This document shows positions 12,701 through 24,700 of a stretch of DNA of 64,000 bases, in pieces (positions within the stretch are counted from its first letter, which is position 1; each line of letters opens with the position of its first letter). The position numbers and the translations under genes are program-made. The notes under the pieces were generated by a model. It worked only from the letters and a program-made list of their open reading frames with translations. It was not told the origin of the DNA and searched no databases. The DNA is from Ancylostoma caninum (lineage: Eukaryota > Nematoda > Chromadorea > Rhabditida > Ancylostomatidae): NCBI GenBank assembly GCA_037903475.1, contig JBAJFG010000492.1, positions 2,108,001 to 2,172,000 on the forward strand, read 5' to 3'.

Positions 12701-15700
12701 TGATCCACTTCTCTGTTTCATGCAAAAGATAGTGGCATTTCTGCATCGCATATTTTGTTTGGTTCGGAATATGATAACCCTCATATCCTATTATGACATT
12801 TTAAAAACACTTCATATCAGTATAAGTGACAAGCTCTCATTAGATTTGTTTCCTCTAGCAAAATAAAAGCTTGACGTTCGGAAACTTGTGAGGCACTTGT
12901 TGCAGTGTTTCTGGCTCGGATATCTTAGATGGCAGAGAAGTCTACGGGCCTCAGCACACTCACGCACCTTGAGCTGAAGCTTTTTATCATGTTGAACAAA
13001 ACTGACCACGAAACAGGGTGCAGGAGCCATCTAGAATAGTTGTAACTACTGAAAGAGATTGATATGAACGTGTTCACACGGAGCTCTGGAGAGGTCAATA
13101 CATCGACCCTACACACTGGTGTTCTATTAGAAAAGAACCCGAAATGCTAGGGAAAAAGAACATTCCACATTTGGAAGTCAAAGTAGCTGATTGTGAGCAC
13201 TGTGGATGCGGATGATGGAAAATTATGCCCTTCAATTAGCATGTTCAATGAGGATATCAGTATTTCTTTCCACCCTTAGTGAGCAGCTACACTACTTGCT
13301 AAAATAAGGGATTTCAAGCTCCGCCTAAAATGAAGTTATGAACAAATGTTTGAAGGAGATACTGTTTTGGCCAGCGCTACATGTACATGTTAGATATTTA
13401 TTCAGTAGCAAAAGAATAGGTACATCTGTGCATCCCTCCTAGATTTTTCGAGACAGCGGAAATTTTGTCTCTTGCTCTTACTCGTCCTCGGAAGCTTCAA
13501 TTCAAATAATCTGCTCACGTATGCTTCTGACAGGATACGTTTGTACCATAGAAAGTGAACGCTCCGAGAATGGCAAACACACAATGCAGTGTGTCCGCAT
13601 TGAATTTTCGCATGATTGCCGTTATTAAGATACGATAAGATATCGCTTGGGCCACTTAGTATTGTTGGAGAACAAAGTTGGCGTAAGTGCCGCGTGCAAA
13701 CTTTGGGCAAACAGGTTTGTTCTGCTCTCACATCATTGAAAAAACCGCAATTCTTCAAATTTAGTGCTACTTTCGCCATTTGTGGTTGTAACTTTTAAGA
13801 CCGAACAATGCCATTTCACTGTTCGAGCTTAAACTATTCCATTCATTTGAATTTAGATGCAGAGGAAGCACCTCCAACGGTGAACCTTCATGAATGGCTT
13901 GGCACGCGGGTATTGGCACGGGTCTCCAGCGGTGGTTATCAACCGGGTTCGATCAAGAATGTTCACGATAATAAGGATGTGGTCGTCCAGGTTGGTCTCA
14001 CCTGAAAATGGACAAGTGGACAACTTTTCTATACTGTCGAGCAGAAAAAGGAACATTTTACAGTTCGACGATGGACAGGAGTTGAGGTTTGACGATGTGA
14101 TGAGTGAGGCCAACTCCAATCTCATCATCGCCGATCAAGCTCCGAGTCCTTCTATGGTTAGCTGTTGCACATACATCTTTACTTTTTTCCAAAATTATGG
14201 GCATGGTTTGGACCGGTGAATGCAGCGTGGTATTTAATATTGGCGAAAAAAAATCATATTTTGTACATTTGTCCTTATTTATGAGACGATTCATTCTGGG
14301 CAGCACAGTTCGCTGGACTTATTCGTTAAAAGTGTGTTCATAGTTCATAAATTTGTGTCAAAAATGTTTCTATGCTATGCTTGCACTGAATATTGCGAAT
14401 GTCAGCACTAATCATGGTGAGTACGCTTTCTTGAACTTCAAACTCTAGAAATTCACATATGAAGTGATGATATGTAATACGTCTTTTTGAGTGACAGCTT
14501 ATGTATTACGTCTTTCTAAGTGACAGCTAGTATAGGTATTTTTAACGCTCGTCTTCGTTTGAGAAAACTGTCACTTACGTCCAGACACATTTAAATCAAA
14601 GTGTTCTTACTCCATGTTTGCAGAATATCTGAACGACTAGTCTCACATTGCAAACATATGAGAGTTGATAGAATCCATTCCAGATAAAGAGCAAGACGAT
14701 GGTTTGTGTACGATTACCAACTGATCAAAACGTGTACCGAACCGGAGAGCTTATCTCGATCTCAAACACACCAACAAAATATCTGGTTAGTGTTAATATA
14801 GATTCTATTAATAAAGACGAATGATATGGAGTTCTATAGCTATTGAGTCGATTTTGTAGTACTCTTTAAGAATTGTGCGAATTGCAGCAGGAATTACTCA
14901 GACAAACCCTCGCTGGGTCACGCGCACCTGTTTGAGGTCTCCGCGAGAAGCGAGCCGCCCTGCTTCGCTTCGCGCGGAGTAGTAGGAAATAGTACTGTGT
15001 CTTAATAAGACACCAAACCGTATGTGCAGCATTTAACTTACTCAGACAAACCCTCGCTGGTTTGAGGTCTCCGCGAGAAGCGAGCCCTGCTTCGCTTGGC
15101 GCGGAGTAGTAGGAAATAGTACAGTTCCGAAGACGCAGATCGGTAAAGTTGCTCGCTTCTGCCGGAGCAGAATTTCCCTAGGCGTAGAGCAGAGGAGGGA
15201 TGGTTTTCGAAGGACGCAGACGGCGAAAGACGCTTGCTCGCTCGGCGCGCGCGAGAACATCGCTCGGGGAGCGCTAGACCACATCTTCAACCATCAAGAA
15301 ATACGAAGCAGCATCTGTGGGACTCCGCTGGTCAGTGCTATCAAACAGATTCCGTTTCTAAAGATTTGGAGCCCAGTCTACTTCAAGTATCGGAGCCCAC
15401 TGAAGCTGATGTCGTAGGGGGCATTTTTGCGAGGATGGTCATGCACCATCCATACATTTATATGCTCAGCTATTGTCGCCCAACGTTCAGGAGAGATATG
15501 CAAGAAGATCACGTGGGGTCGGCCCTTCCTGATGAGGTGATTGCATGATCATGAGCACGCGCCCGCGCATGCGATGGTAAATACCCGACCACACGGGTCG
15601 CGCGCCAGTCTGTGGTTACTAGCGTATCCCTGGTGCACTGGCGCACAATCAGCACAGCTCGAACATTTCTTTCTTTTGTCGCCTTTTTGCGGTTCTACAG

Positions 15701-18700
15701 CCATTCACTTCAACCGTGCTTCGTCTCTATGGGGCGGAAGAGGCCAGTGGGCCCCTAGAGGCAGCGCGGCTCTGGCTCGGCCGACTGTGTGGTATACGCC
15801 GAGACCATCAGACAATAGCGCGGCTTCTATCCAGCTTCTAGGTGAGTTTTTCGAACTTTTCCTAATCGTTTTTAAGATGCTAATGTTCGTCTGTCATGGT
15901 AGAAGTCTGTTCCCACAGGGTCGTTTTTGGACATGCTTTCTAACATCGTGTGTTCCTTGATCGCTCTTTTTTTTTTGAGATTCACACCATTACCTGGATT
16001 TCCCTTGTTGCTGTTTACTCCATACAGAGGAGAAGTATCGTGAAACATACGGAGGAGAAGTATCGTGAAACAATCAGCCAAAAAAGAGCAAGCATAAATA
16101 ACGAAACTATTGCAAAACTGGCGTTCTAAAACTGCTTTCAAAAAAGGAGCAGTAGTAAAAAAGTAGAGACTATTTCTACACATTCAATTCGGCTCTTTCG
16201 CAAGTGCCAGAGCTGGCAGCGTTCATCGCTGAACCCATCTATTCACGAATGCTGCGGTCTTTCGAACACTGTGTTGGGGAATAGTTTGGGCACTATTCCA
16301 CTTGTTCTGCCCCAAAATCTCAAAACCAAAAATTTCCCTAAAACTTCGTCTAGGGGGGTTATTTGGCATGCTGATCACGAATATCACATTGATTTTGCAC
16401 GGTAACCCCATTTGGGTAGGGTTACGGTAGGGTAGGGGTAAGTATGGTGTCTCACAAAAACACCTGGATTTTTGTCCACGGGGTTTTTTTGACATGTTGA
16501 GCACGAATATAATGCTCATTTTGCACCGTGACCCCATTTGGGTAGGGTTACGGTGGGGTGAGGGTAAGTACACCTACCGTAACCCTACCCAAATGGGGTT
16601 ATCGTGTAAAATCAATGTGATATTCGTGATCAGCATGTCAAAAAACCCCTGTGGACAAAAATTCAGGTGTTTTTGTGAGACACCATACTTACCCCTACCC
16701 TACCGTAACCCTACCCAAATGGGGTTACCGTGCAAAATCAACGTGATATTCGTGATCAGCATGTCAAATAACCCCCCTAGACGAAGTTTTAGGGAAATTT
16801 TTGATTTTGAGATTTTGGGGCAGAACAAGTGGAATAGTGCCCTACAGTCTTTGACGCTGATCTGAAATCCGTTTGGCTCATCTCCTGTGGAGCACTCTGC
16901 GAAGAGTTACACGGCATAATTAGAGTTTGCTAAGACAGCCTAAATTTGGCTTCTAAGATGTATTTCGCTAAAAGTTCGCTGGGAATCACCCGAATTTAAT
17001 CACGCTCCGGAAACATGGATCAGTTTCAATTCATCCAAATGTATGAGGTGGTTTTAGAGCATATTCTGAGCGGAATATAACTCGGAAGTCAAATTTAGCC
17101 GGTTTGGACAGGTTGCAATTATGCCATCATAACTCTTCACTGAAGACTCCGCAGCAGATAAGGTAAACAGATTTGAGATCAGCGTCACAAACAGCATATG
17201 ACTATACACTTTTTGTTACGGGTTGTCGCCCCCCCCCCCCTAGTATCTTTTCCTCTTTAGTCGGAATGCCCACAATGCGACAGAGACAAGAATAGAACGC
17301 TGACAGAATAACGGAGCAGTGGCAGACGACGGAAAAGTGTTCAACCGAACCAGGTATCTATTCCAAACTCTTCTACAGCGCAAAGTTTGAAAGACCGCAG
17401 CGCTCGGGAGTAGATAGATACAGCGATGAACGCTGCCAGCCTTGGCATTTGTCAAGGAGCCGGATTAAATATGTAGAAATAGTCTCTACTTAGTAAAAAA
17501 AACATGCCCAAAAATGACCTTGCGTGAACATCGACTCTCTACCATGACAGACAAACATGAGCACCTTCAAAGAAACAAGCAAAGGGTGTGGAAAACTCAC
17601 CTAGAAGCCGGATGGAAGCCACTCCATCATCTGATGGTCTTGGTGTACACCACACCGCCCTCATCCGCCACAACGTTTCGAGGAATCATACAATCAAATC
17701 TCGGAAAAAGACCAAAGGAAGGATGAATAGAGCGATGCAACAAAAGCTGAGGCAACGAATAATAATAAGAACATATTTTGCCACGAAATTTTGTTGCGTG
17801 GGTCGCAGATACTGAGCCGTAATCGTAACCCACCAATATCAATTTACGTCAATTTTTACATGATTGGTTCGTCGCCGGTCCTTTCGCGAACGCGGCGAAA
17901 AGGCGGAGTGCGTGACGAACCCTCCCGGCGTCTGCGCTAAGGAAAGAAAAGGTAGTGCCGCGCGCGAATTCGCGCGCGGCGGCGCGGCGGGTGACGAACG
18001 TCCGTAGACGGCTTCGCCTGATGTCTTCAAAAATTGCCCGATCATGAGAGTAAACGCATGCGTTCTTGCATCGCGGGTTGGGCAAGGCCGCCTGCTCATG
18101 TGCATATTTTCCATTGTAAAATCGGTACCCGGTCATGATCCGGATCTTCTTGCATACCTCTCCAGACCTTCGCATCATTCGTTATCGACCAGCTGTGCCG
18201 TCATCGCTGGGTGCACGGCCAACGGGACTGTCGCTCGGCGCGCGCGACAATCCCGCTGGCCGCGCGCCCCAATCTCACTAGTCCCGGGGCCTCACCTGAG
18301 CGGCCAGCGAGATTGTCGCGCGCACCGAGCGAGGGTTTGTCTTAGTAAGACACCAGACCGTATGTGCAGCATTTAACCTACTCAGACAAACCCTCGCTGG
18401 TCGCGCTCATCTATTTGAGGTCTCCACGAGAAGCGAGCTCTGCTTCGCTTCTGCCGGAGTACAATTTCGCTAGGCGCGGAGCAGACGAGGGACGATTTTC
18501 GAAGGACGCAGACGATGAAAAAAGCTCGCTCGGTGCGCGCGACAACATCGTTCGAGAACACATCTTCACCTGCAGGAAATACTGAAGCAACATCAGTGGG
18601 GCTCCGCCGGTCATTGCAACGAACAGGTTTGATTTTTGAGGGCGTGATGCCAATATCTTTCAACCGCTAAGCCCCCATCCATTGAAGGGAAGATCGGTGG

Positions 18701-21700
18701 TCATGTACCATCCGTCGTCGCTGGGCGCGCGTGCCGATATCACAATTCGCGCACGACTATCTCGTTAGTCCCGGGGCCTTACCTGCGCGGCCAGCGGGAT
18801 TGTCGGGCGCGCCGAGCGAGGGTTTGTCTGAGTAACTGCTATATTTTTCTCCATCTCATATATGTTTTGGTCATTTTCATTTTGTGAGAGCAGATTTACT
18901 CTGTCTACCGGAATAAGTGAGCTACTTTGAAGCATGTGATTATACGTATCAAGCTTCTGATGCTTCCAGATGAACTGTTAATTGGTTTTGTCTTGTAACG
19001 TGAAACAAGCGGAACATCTAAACTTCTGATTATGTGGCTCCCCGCACATCTCAAGACGAGCTGCATCAAATTAAGCAACCTGGGCATCCATGACTTTTTT
19101 GTTCGTACTAAATGCAAATTTCTCTAAGGCGGTTTCCCGTCCAATACGTGCAGGAACTGTAAACAGATGCCTATCACTTTGAGGCTGGCGGGAAAGTTCG
19201 GTCCAAAAATCTGAGCTCTTACTGTTTTTTAAACGAAAACCTCATCCAGCAACTTATTCAATCAAAGATATAGCCAATACCGCTAGTATTGACAATCTAT
19301 TAGGTAATTCTGAAGTGGGGGCGCTGATTTCCTTTCCCCAGAACAACGAGTTCTGGGAGTTGGTAAGCTCAACAACCCCCAGTTGAACATAATTGATTCT
19401 GAACTTTTATTTCTTTGAAGAAAAATACCCCAAGTGAGTAAATCAAATCATATTTGGAGAGCGAAAGCTCAGATGAATGATAAAACCGGAACCCGGTGTC
19501 CTAGTCCTGCTTCGCTGGCTTGTACTAGGTATCCTCCTTGAGAACACTGATTAAACTAGCATGAAAAATCAGGTGGGGCAGCATGGGGTTTTAAATACTT
19601 TTCGTCTTAATTTGAACGCTAGCACTAGTTTGAAGATCTCTCCTATCTGATAAGGGAATTGCACGAGGCTAACCTCAAATAACTCCCGTATGCAAGTCAA
19701 AATTCAGTTCAGTCAAAAAAAAAAAGATATTTTTGAAGAGTTTAGGTCTATGACGTTGAATAGTGCCAATTTTTCTAGTGCCGTGTCATTGGAGTCCTAG
19801 CTTGGATACATGGAACCTTGGCCACGCAATCCAACCGTGGTTGCGCTGGTTTGCTGCCCTGTGGACTAGCGGACGTTCGCAAACGCATTTTTGAGTAACG
19901 TGGTTTCATCTGGTTACACGATCATGTGTCCTAGCTGCAAGCATGGCAACCACGGTAAGGTGGTCGAGTGGGTAACGCATCGAACGAAGTTCCTGTAGTA
20001 GTTTTTGCAGTGAGTGCACGTATCTGATGTGTTCTAATCATTAAAAATACTCGAAAAAGTTTGAAAGCCTAAAATTCGAAAATGCAAAGGGAGTTGGTCG
20101 TCAGGATCCAAACCCTCAACCTCCTGCTTTATATCCCGACGTGCTATCCAGTCGGCCACCTCTCATCGTCTCATCGTTGAAAGAAACAAAGTCATTCGAA
20201 AATGGGTCTTTGAACACTCCATGGTCCTAGGAAAGGTAATGAAGGTGATCATAGTTGGTTTGAGTGGTCAGAGTTTCATGAAATACAGCTCTACATGGAG
20301 TCCTATGGCAGTGCAATATGGAATTTTTTTACGCGCTCTCCTGAGCGCGTCAAGACCATTGGGTGATATGGTGACATTAACATCATCTTATACATTGCTT
20401 CTGTAAGTGGATGTTTCGCTTCGATCCCCTGGGTTAGCCTCATGCACTTCCCTTGTGAGATGGTAACCATGAATTCCTGCCTAATGGAAATAACTCGAAC
20501 CTCACCTGTCTATGATGTAGAGTCCTCCGAAAAGTGGTTGCTCTTGAAAGTTCATGTCTCCAGATCCGAGACGAGTGGGTCAGCGGAGTCCTGCTAAGCA
20601 ATTGGCAACACTCTCCTTGAGTGCGTCAGTGATGTCGTTGGTTTAAGTGCTCATCTCGGTGCCTCACAGCAGCATGATATTGTACGAAGATCTAGCAAAA
20701 TTAGCTTCACCATTCCGAGGGTTTGACATCAATCCCTCGACTGGCCTAGGTTAAATAGCTCAAGAAGTGCGCTGATATCTTTCAGGTCGTACACCTCATT
20801 TCTTCAACTTTCTCCTGAGAAGTTTTCGAAAAATTGCGGACAGAGCTGTCCACCAACTTCGCATGTAGTTAAACCGCTTGATCAGATGCATCCAATGCCT
20901 ATCAGAATGACGTGCGTATAAGCTCTTACTTAGATAACTGAATAATGCAAACGCAGCAGAACCTGCCAAACCACACCTCCAAGAAATTGAAGGTAGACAT
21001 TGCTGCAAGATGAAGAACTGCTGCATTCCGACTGCTAAGAGCAGCAAACCCCGTGTTTCGGCTGCGTTGAGGGGGCTAGTTGGTGCCCGATTGACTGTAG
21101 TGTCGTTCAAACTGCGTTCTATCTGCTCCTTGCCACGTGGGGACCCGCCCCCTGGGAGGATAAATATAAGCCGGTGGTGGAGCACCAGAGCTTAAGCCGC
21201 ATCCAGAGTACGGCAACAAGGTTTAGAGTACGCCACGGCAGGCACGCATCGCATGCTTATTGTTTGTAGCCAGCGGCATGCCGCCAGCTACATCAGCGGC
21301 CGCTGGAATCCGGGGCCGGCGCCGGCGCGCATCCATAGTACGCCTGTCCAGAGTAGGCCAGGTCATGCCGCCGGCTACATCGGCGCGCCGCCAACGCCAC
21401 TCATGACGCTGTGACCCCAGCCGCTCGTGTTGTGTACCTCATCAGCGGCATGCGCCAGCGTTTTAAGTCTCACTTCAGAAGATTTGCTTCATATTGAGAA
21501 GAATATTGCACATGCGTTGGAGTATTTATAGCTTAGCTATAATATGGCAATTGTTTAGTTGTAATTTCTTGCTGATATAAAAGTCCCGGTTAAAAGTAGT
21601 TGAAAAAATTCGAAGAGTGCATTTTTGTGCATTATCAAGCATATTATCAATTTTTGTGTGTTGTAGAATACATGAGCTGTTCCGTCAGGCTTTAGAAAGA

Positions 21701-24700
21701 TAAGGATATACAAGATAAACTTTAAAAAACAGTTCCGGGAGTGCAGAAAAGCCTCAAATAATCATTTTCAATTTCATTCCTCTAAATATTTTACCAGAAC
21801 TATATATAATGTAATGGGCAATAATAATATGTGTACTTTCGACAATTTCGCAGTATTTTCACTTGAGAAACAATAAAGATTGCTTAGCACTTGTTCGAAT
21901 ACAAAATAAGCAATTAACTAGCCAGCTGTACTGGCAACAATTCACTTCATGAAATGATAAGAATCGGAGGGGAGTAAAGAGGCTCCCAAGGCATGCTGAC
22001 AGTCATAGCTGTCTTGAAGCCTGTACCCTGCGGAGATTTCGCGTGTTTGCTGCAGCGGATAGCGGCCACGCTCATCGCCCCGAGCACATACCGAGGCCAT
22101 ATGCAGAGTTTGAGGGGGAAGCGGAAGTCGAGAAATTGAGGAGCGATTTCGAAGAAAGTTTAAATTCAAATTTTAAAAAAAGATCGACGGTTTCAAGAAA
22201 TTAAACATCGAGCCAGGGCTTATTTAACATGCTGATCATGGATTTAATATCAATTTTGTATCAGAGTGCCATTTCTGAAGTATTTCAAGCCTTTACAGTA
22301 CATGTCACATTTTCAGAATCTGCTGAATCTTTGTAAACTGGGGTCATTCGACGTTCTTATCTCGAATTCGGTGCCTGTTTTGTTTCGTGATGTCCTTTTA
22401 TTAACAATTAATGCACGGATTGCGTAGCTTGGATGAATCTAAAACTTCAAAAGCTCATCACTACATAGGATGCTTTGTAGGATTTTTCTAGAATTTCCTG
22501 TTCTCCATTTATATTTGCATTTTCTCCAACGCAATCGATCATGAATCCATCGCCAGATGAGGTGTAAGAAAGGCCCCGCAGGTACGTGCTGTGCCTGCAG
22601 GCGTACCTCAAGGATACAATGCCGTCAGATCGCCACTCTCTTCCTGTTTTGTTAGCATTGATTTCCTGAAACTAAGAATGCAACAGTGAAATAGACTGCG
22701 GACTCTGTGCGAAAAATGTGAAATGAACTGGTATTTAGTAATATTCATCAAAAATCTCAATTACTATATAAAATTGTTGCCACAGGAAACTTTTTATCTT
22801 TCATATATTTTTCTTGTGACAAGATAGGGAGCGGAGAATCGTTAAAAAGTGTCTTTGTGTGCGTCGGGATCTTTTTGAAAAGGTCTTTGCAGAAGAAAGA
22901 GCTCAACACTTTTTTATAAGCAAACTTTGTCATTCAGACGATTCGTTTTTAGTTTCGAAATTTCAACTTTGCTTTATGAATATAAATCTAGTGGTTTTAG
23001 AAAAGAAATTACACCCATCCTGCTTCTCAATTGTTGGAGAAGATCATCACGATACAAAACGTATTCGAGATGAAAACGTCAAATAACCTTTGTTTACAAT
23101 GTTTCAGAAGATTCTTTTATAAAACGTATACGGAACACTTCAAAAATGGCGTTTTAATAGAGAATAGGTGCCAGATCCGTAATCAACATGTCAAATAACC
23201 CCTAGATGAAGATTATACTTCCCGAAATCTGCGGTTTTTCTCAAATTTAAACCACAATTTTATTTAAATATTTTTTAAACTGCATCTTTGAAAACTCCCA
23301 ATCAATTTTATGTAGTTTATGTGCCTATTTATGTAGTTTGCGCATGCTATAGTTTTATCATCGGATTGTACAATCTTTTTGTCACCTAAATATCATTTAA
23401 TTTCGCTAGTACCATTCATTCCAATGATTCCCTCTTCCCAAATTTTTATCTCAATCATTGCTATAACTTCATGCCGAAGAGAGCACAGACAGGTGCAGGG
23501 TGGTGAGAGAGAAGAGAGGGTAGGACGAGAGAGCTGTGGGCGTGGCCGTTGGCGGCAAAGGAGCGTATCCCTCCAGGATATGAATCCCCAAGGCACGGGA
23601 GCCTCTTTATCCTCCGTCTAAGAATCTGATGGAGGAGCAAGCAGAACTCACTTAAAAACTCATGAAGGCTTTTGTACGTCAACATGTGGTGCAAACTGTG
23701 TCGGGTCCAAAAGATACGAGGTGTCTGAACCAACCCGTTTCTCCCCTCCCACATCTTTTTTTTTAAAGTTGCTATATGAAACATTATTATTATTCTCATG
23801 TTGACGTTCAAACAGCTTTGCAAAGTTAGTGTATGTAACTATATTTGAGATGTGCTACTTCTATCCCATAACATTTACAAAAAAATGCCTTTTTCCAAGT
23901 AGCTCAGACCTTCATTCCAACTTTTGCTACAAAATATCGTTCTAGCGCGCACCAATTAACCTAGCTGCATGAGGATGCCGCTGCCGTTGCCGCCGGTGTA
24001 GCCCACACAGCAGCTGCTGTTGGTTTTGTCCTCACCTCGCTGGCGCACTCTGGACGCAGCCTTAGTCGTGTCTCCGCTTGGGCGGCGGCAAGGCGAGCCT
24101 TGCGAGACTCGTCAGGCCGGCTGATGCCCGAGTTAAACCGTGGCCCAGTGCAATAGTCGGTCAGACGAGATCCGTGCGGTGCGGATGTGTGCGGGTGTGG
24201 CGCTGACCTGGAGGGAACGCTGCGTCGACCAAGCGCTGCCGCGGCAAGCGCATACGTGTTCGGGACTATTTTTGGATGAGCTTGGGTAAGCATCCACCTA
24301 CCCAAGTCTACAGTGCGAACACAGCCCTGCGCCCAGATTGAGCTGCGATCCTAGGTTTGAAACATGCAAACCAGTTCATCGCCCCCGAAACATAGCCTTT
24401 ACGGGTCGAACGCAGCACGTGGGGCGACAAAATAAGCTCTCACCTCGCGGTGTAACTGCTGTTGAAGCGTGTTCGGCCTGTGTTCGCCGTCCCGGAATCT
24501 CTGAGTATAAGTATGATGTAGATGCAGCTCTACGAAACCGATCCTAGTATGGCAGTGAGGACAAATTGGTACGCCGGATTATTGACATGGTTAGAATGCC
24601 ACAGTAAAAGAGAGCATAAATTTGGATTACTCACTTTTATCTCTGAAGCTATCGTCGAAGCTATTACGCAAAACAACTGTTCGCAGTTTGCTGGTTCAAA

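Larger units (their letters stand above)
9428..13856 (+). other. Intron 3 with a TA microsatellite and a mariner
   Basis: This 4.4 kb intron carries a (TA)n run at 9669-9705 and a 1.27 kb mariner element at 11047-12311. The remainder shows nothing recognisable. Confidence 0.7.

Noticed and set aside
16378..16760. Telomere-like repeats
   Set aside because: The ACCCTACCC words resemble telomeric repeats superficially, but they are not the nematode TTAGGC unit and belong to a palindromic element.
16223..16865. Two open frames of about 120 codons with repeated [11 protein letters not shown] peptides
   Set aside because: They are mirror images arising from the palindromic repeat at 16162-17491, not protein-coding.
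20796..21185. 129-codon minus-strand frame in intron 6
   Set aside because: The sequence is compositionally mixed with no domain, and it is adjacent to repeat-like GC-rich DNA.
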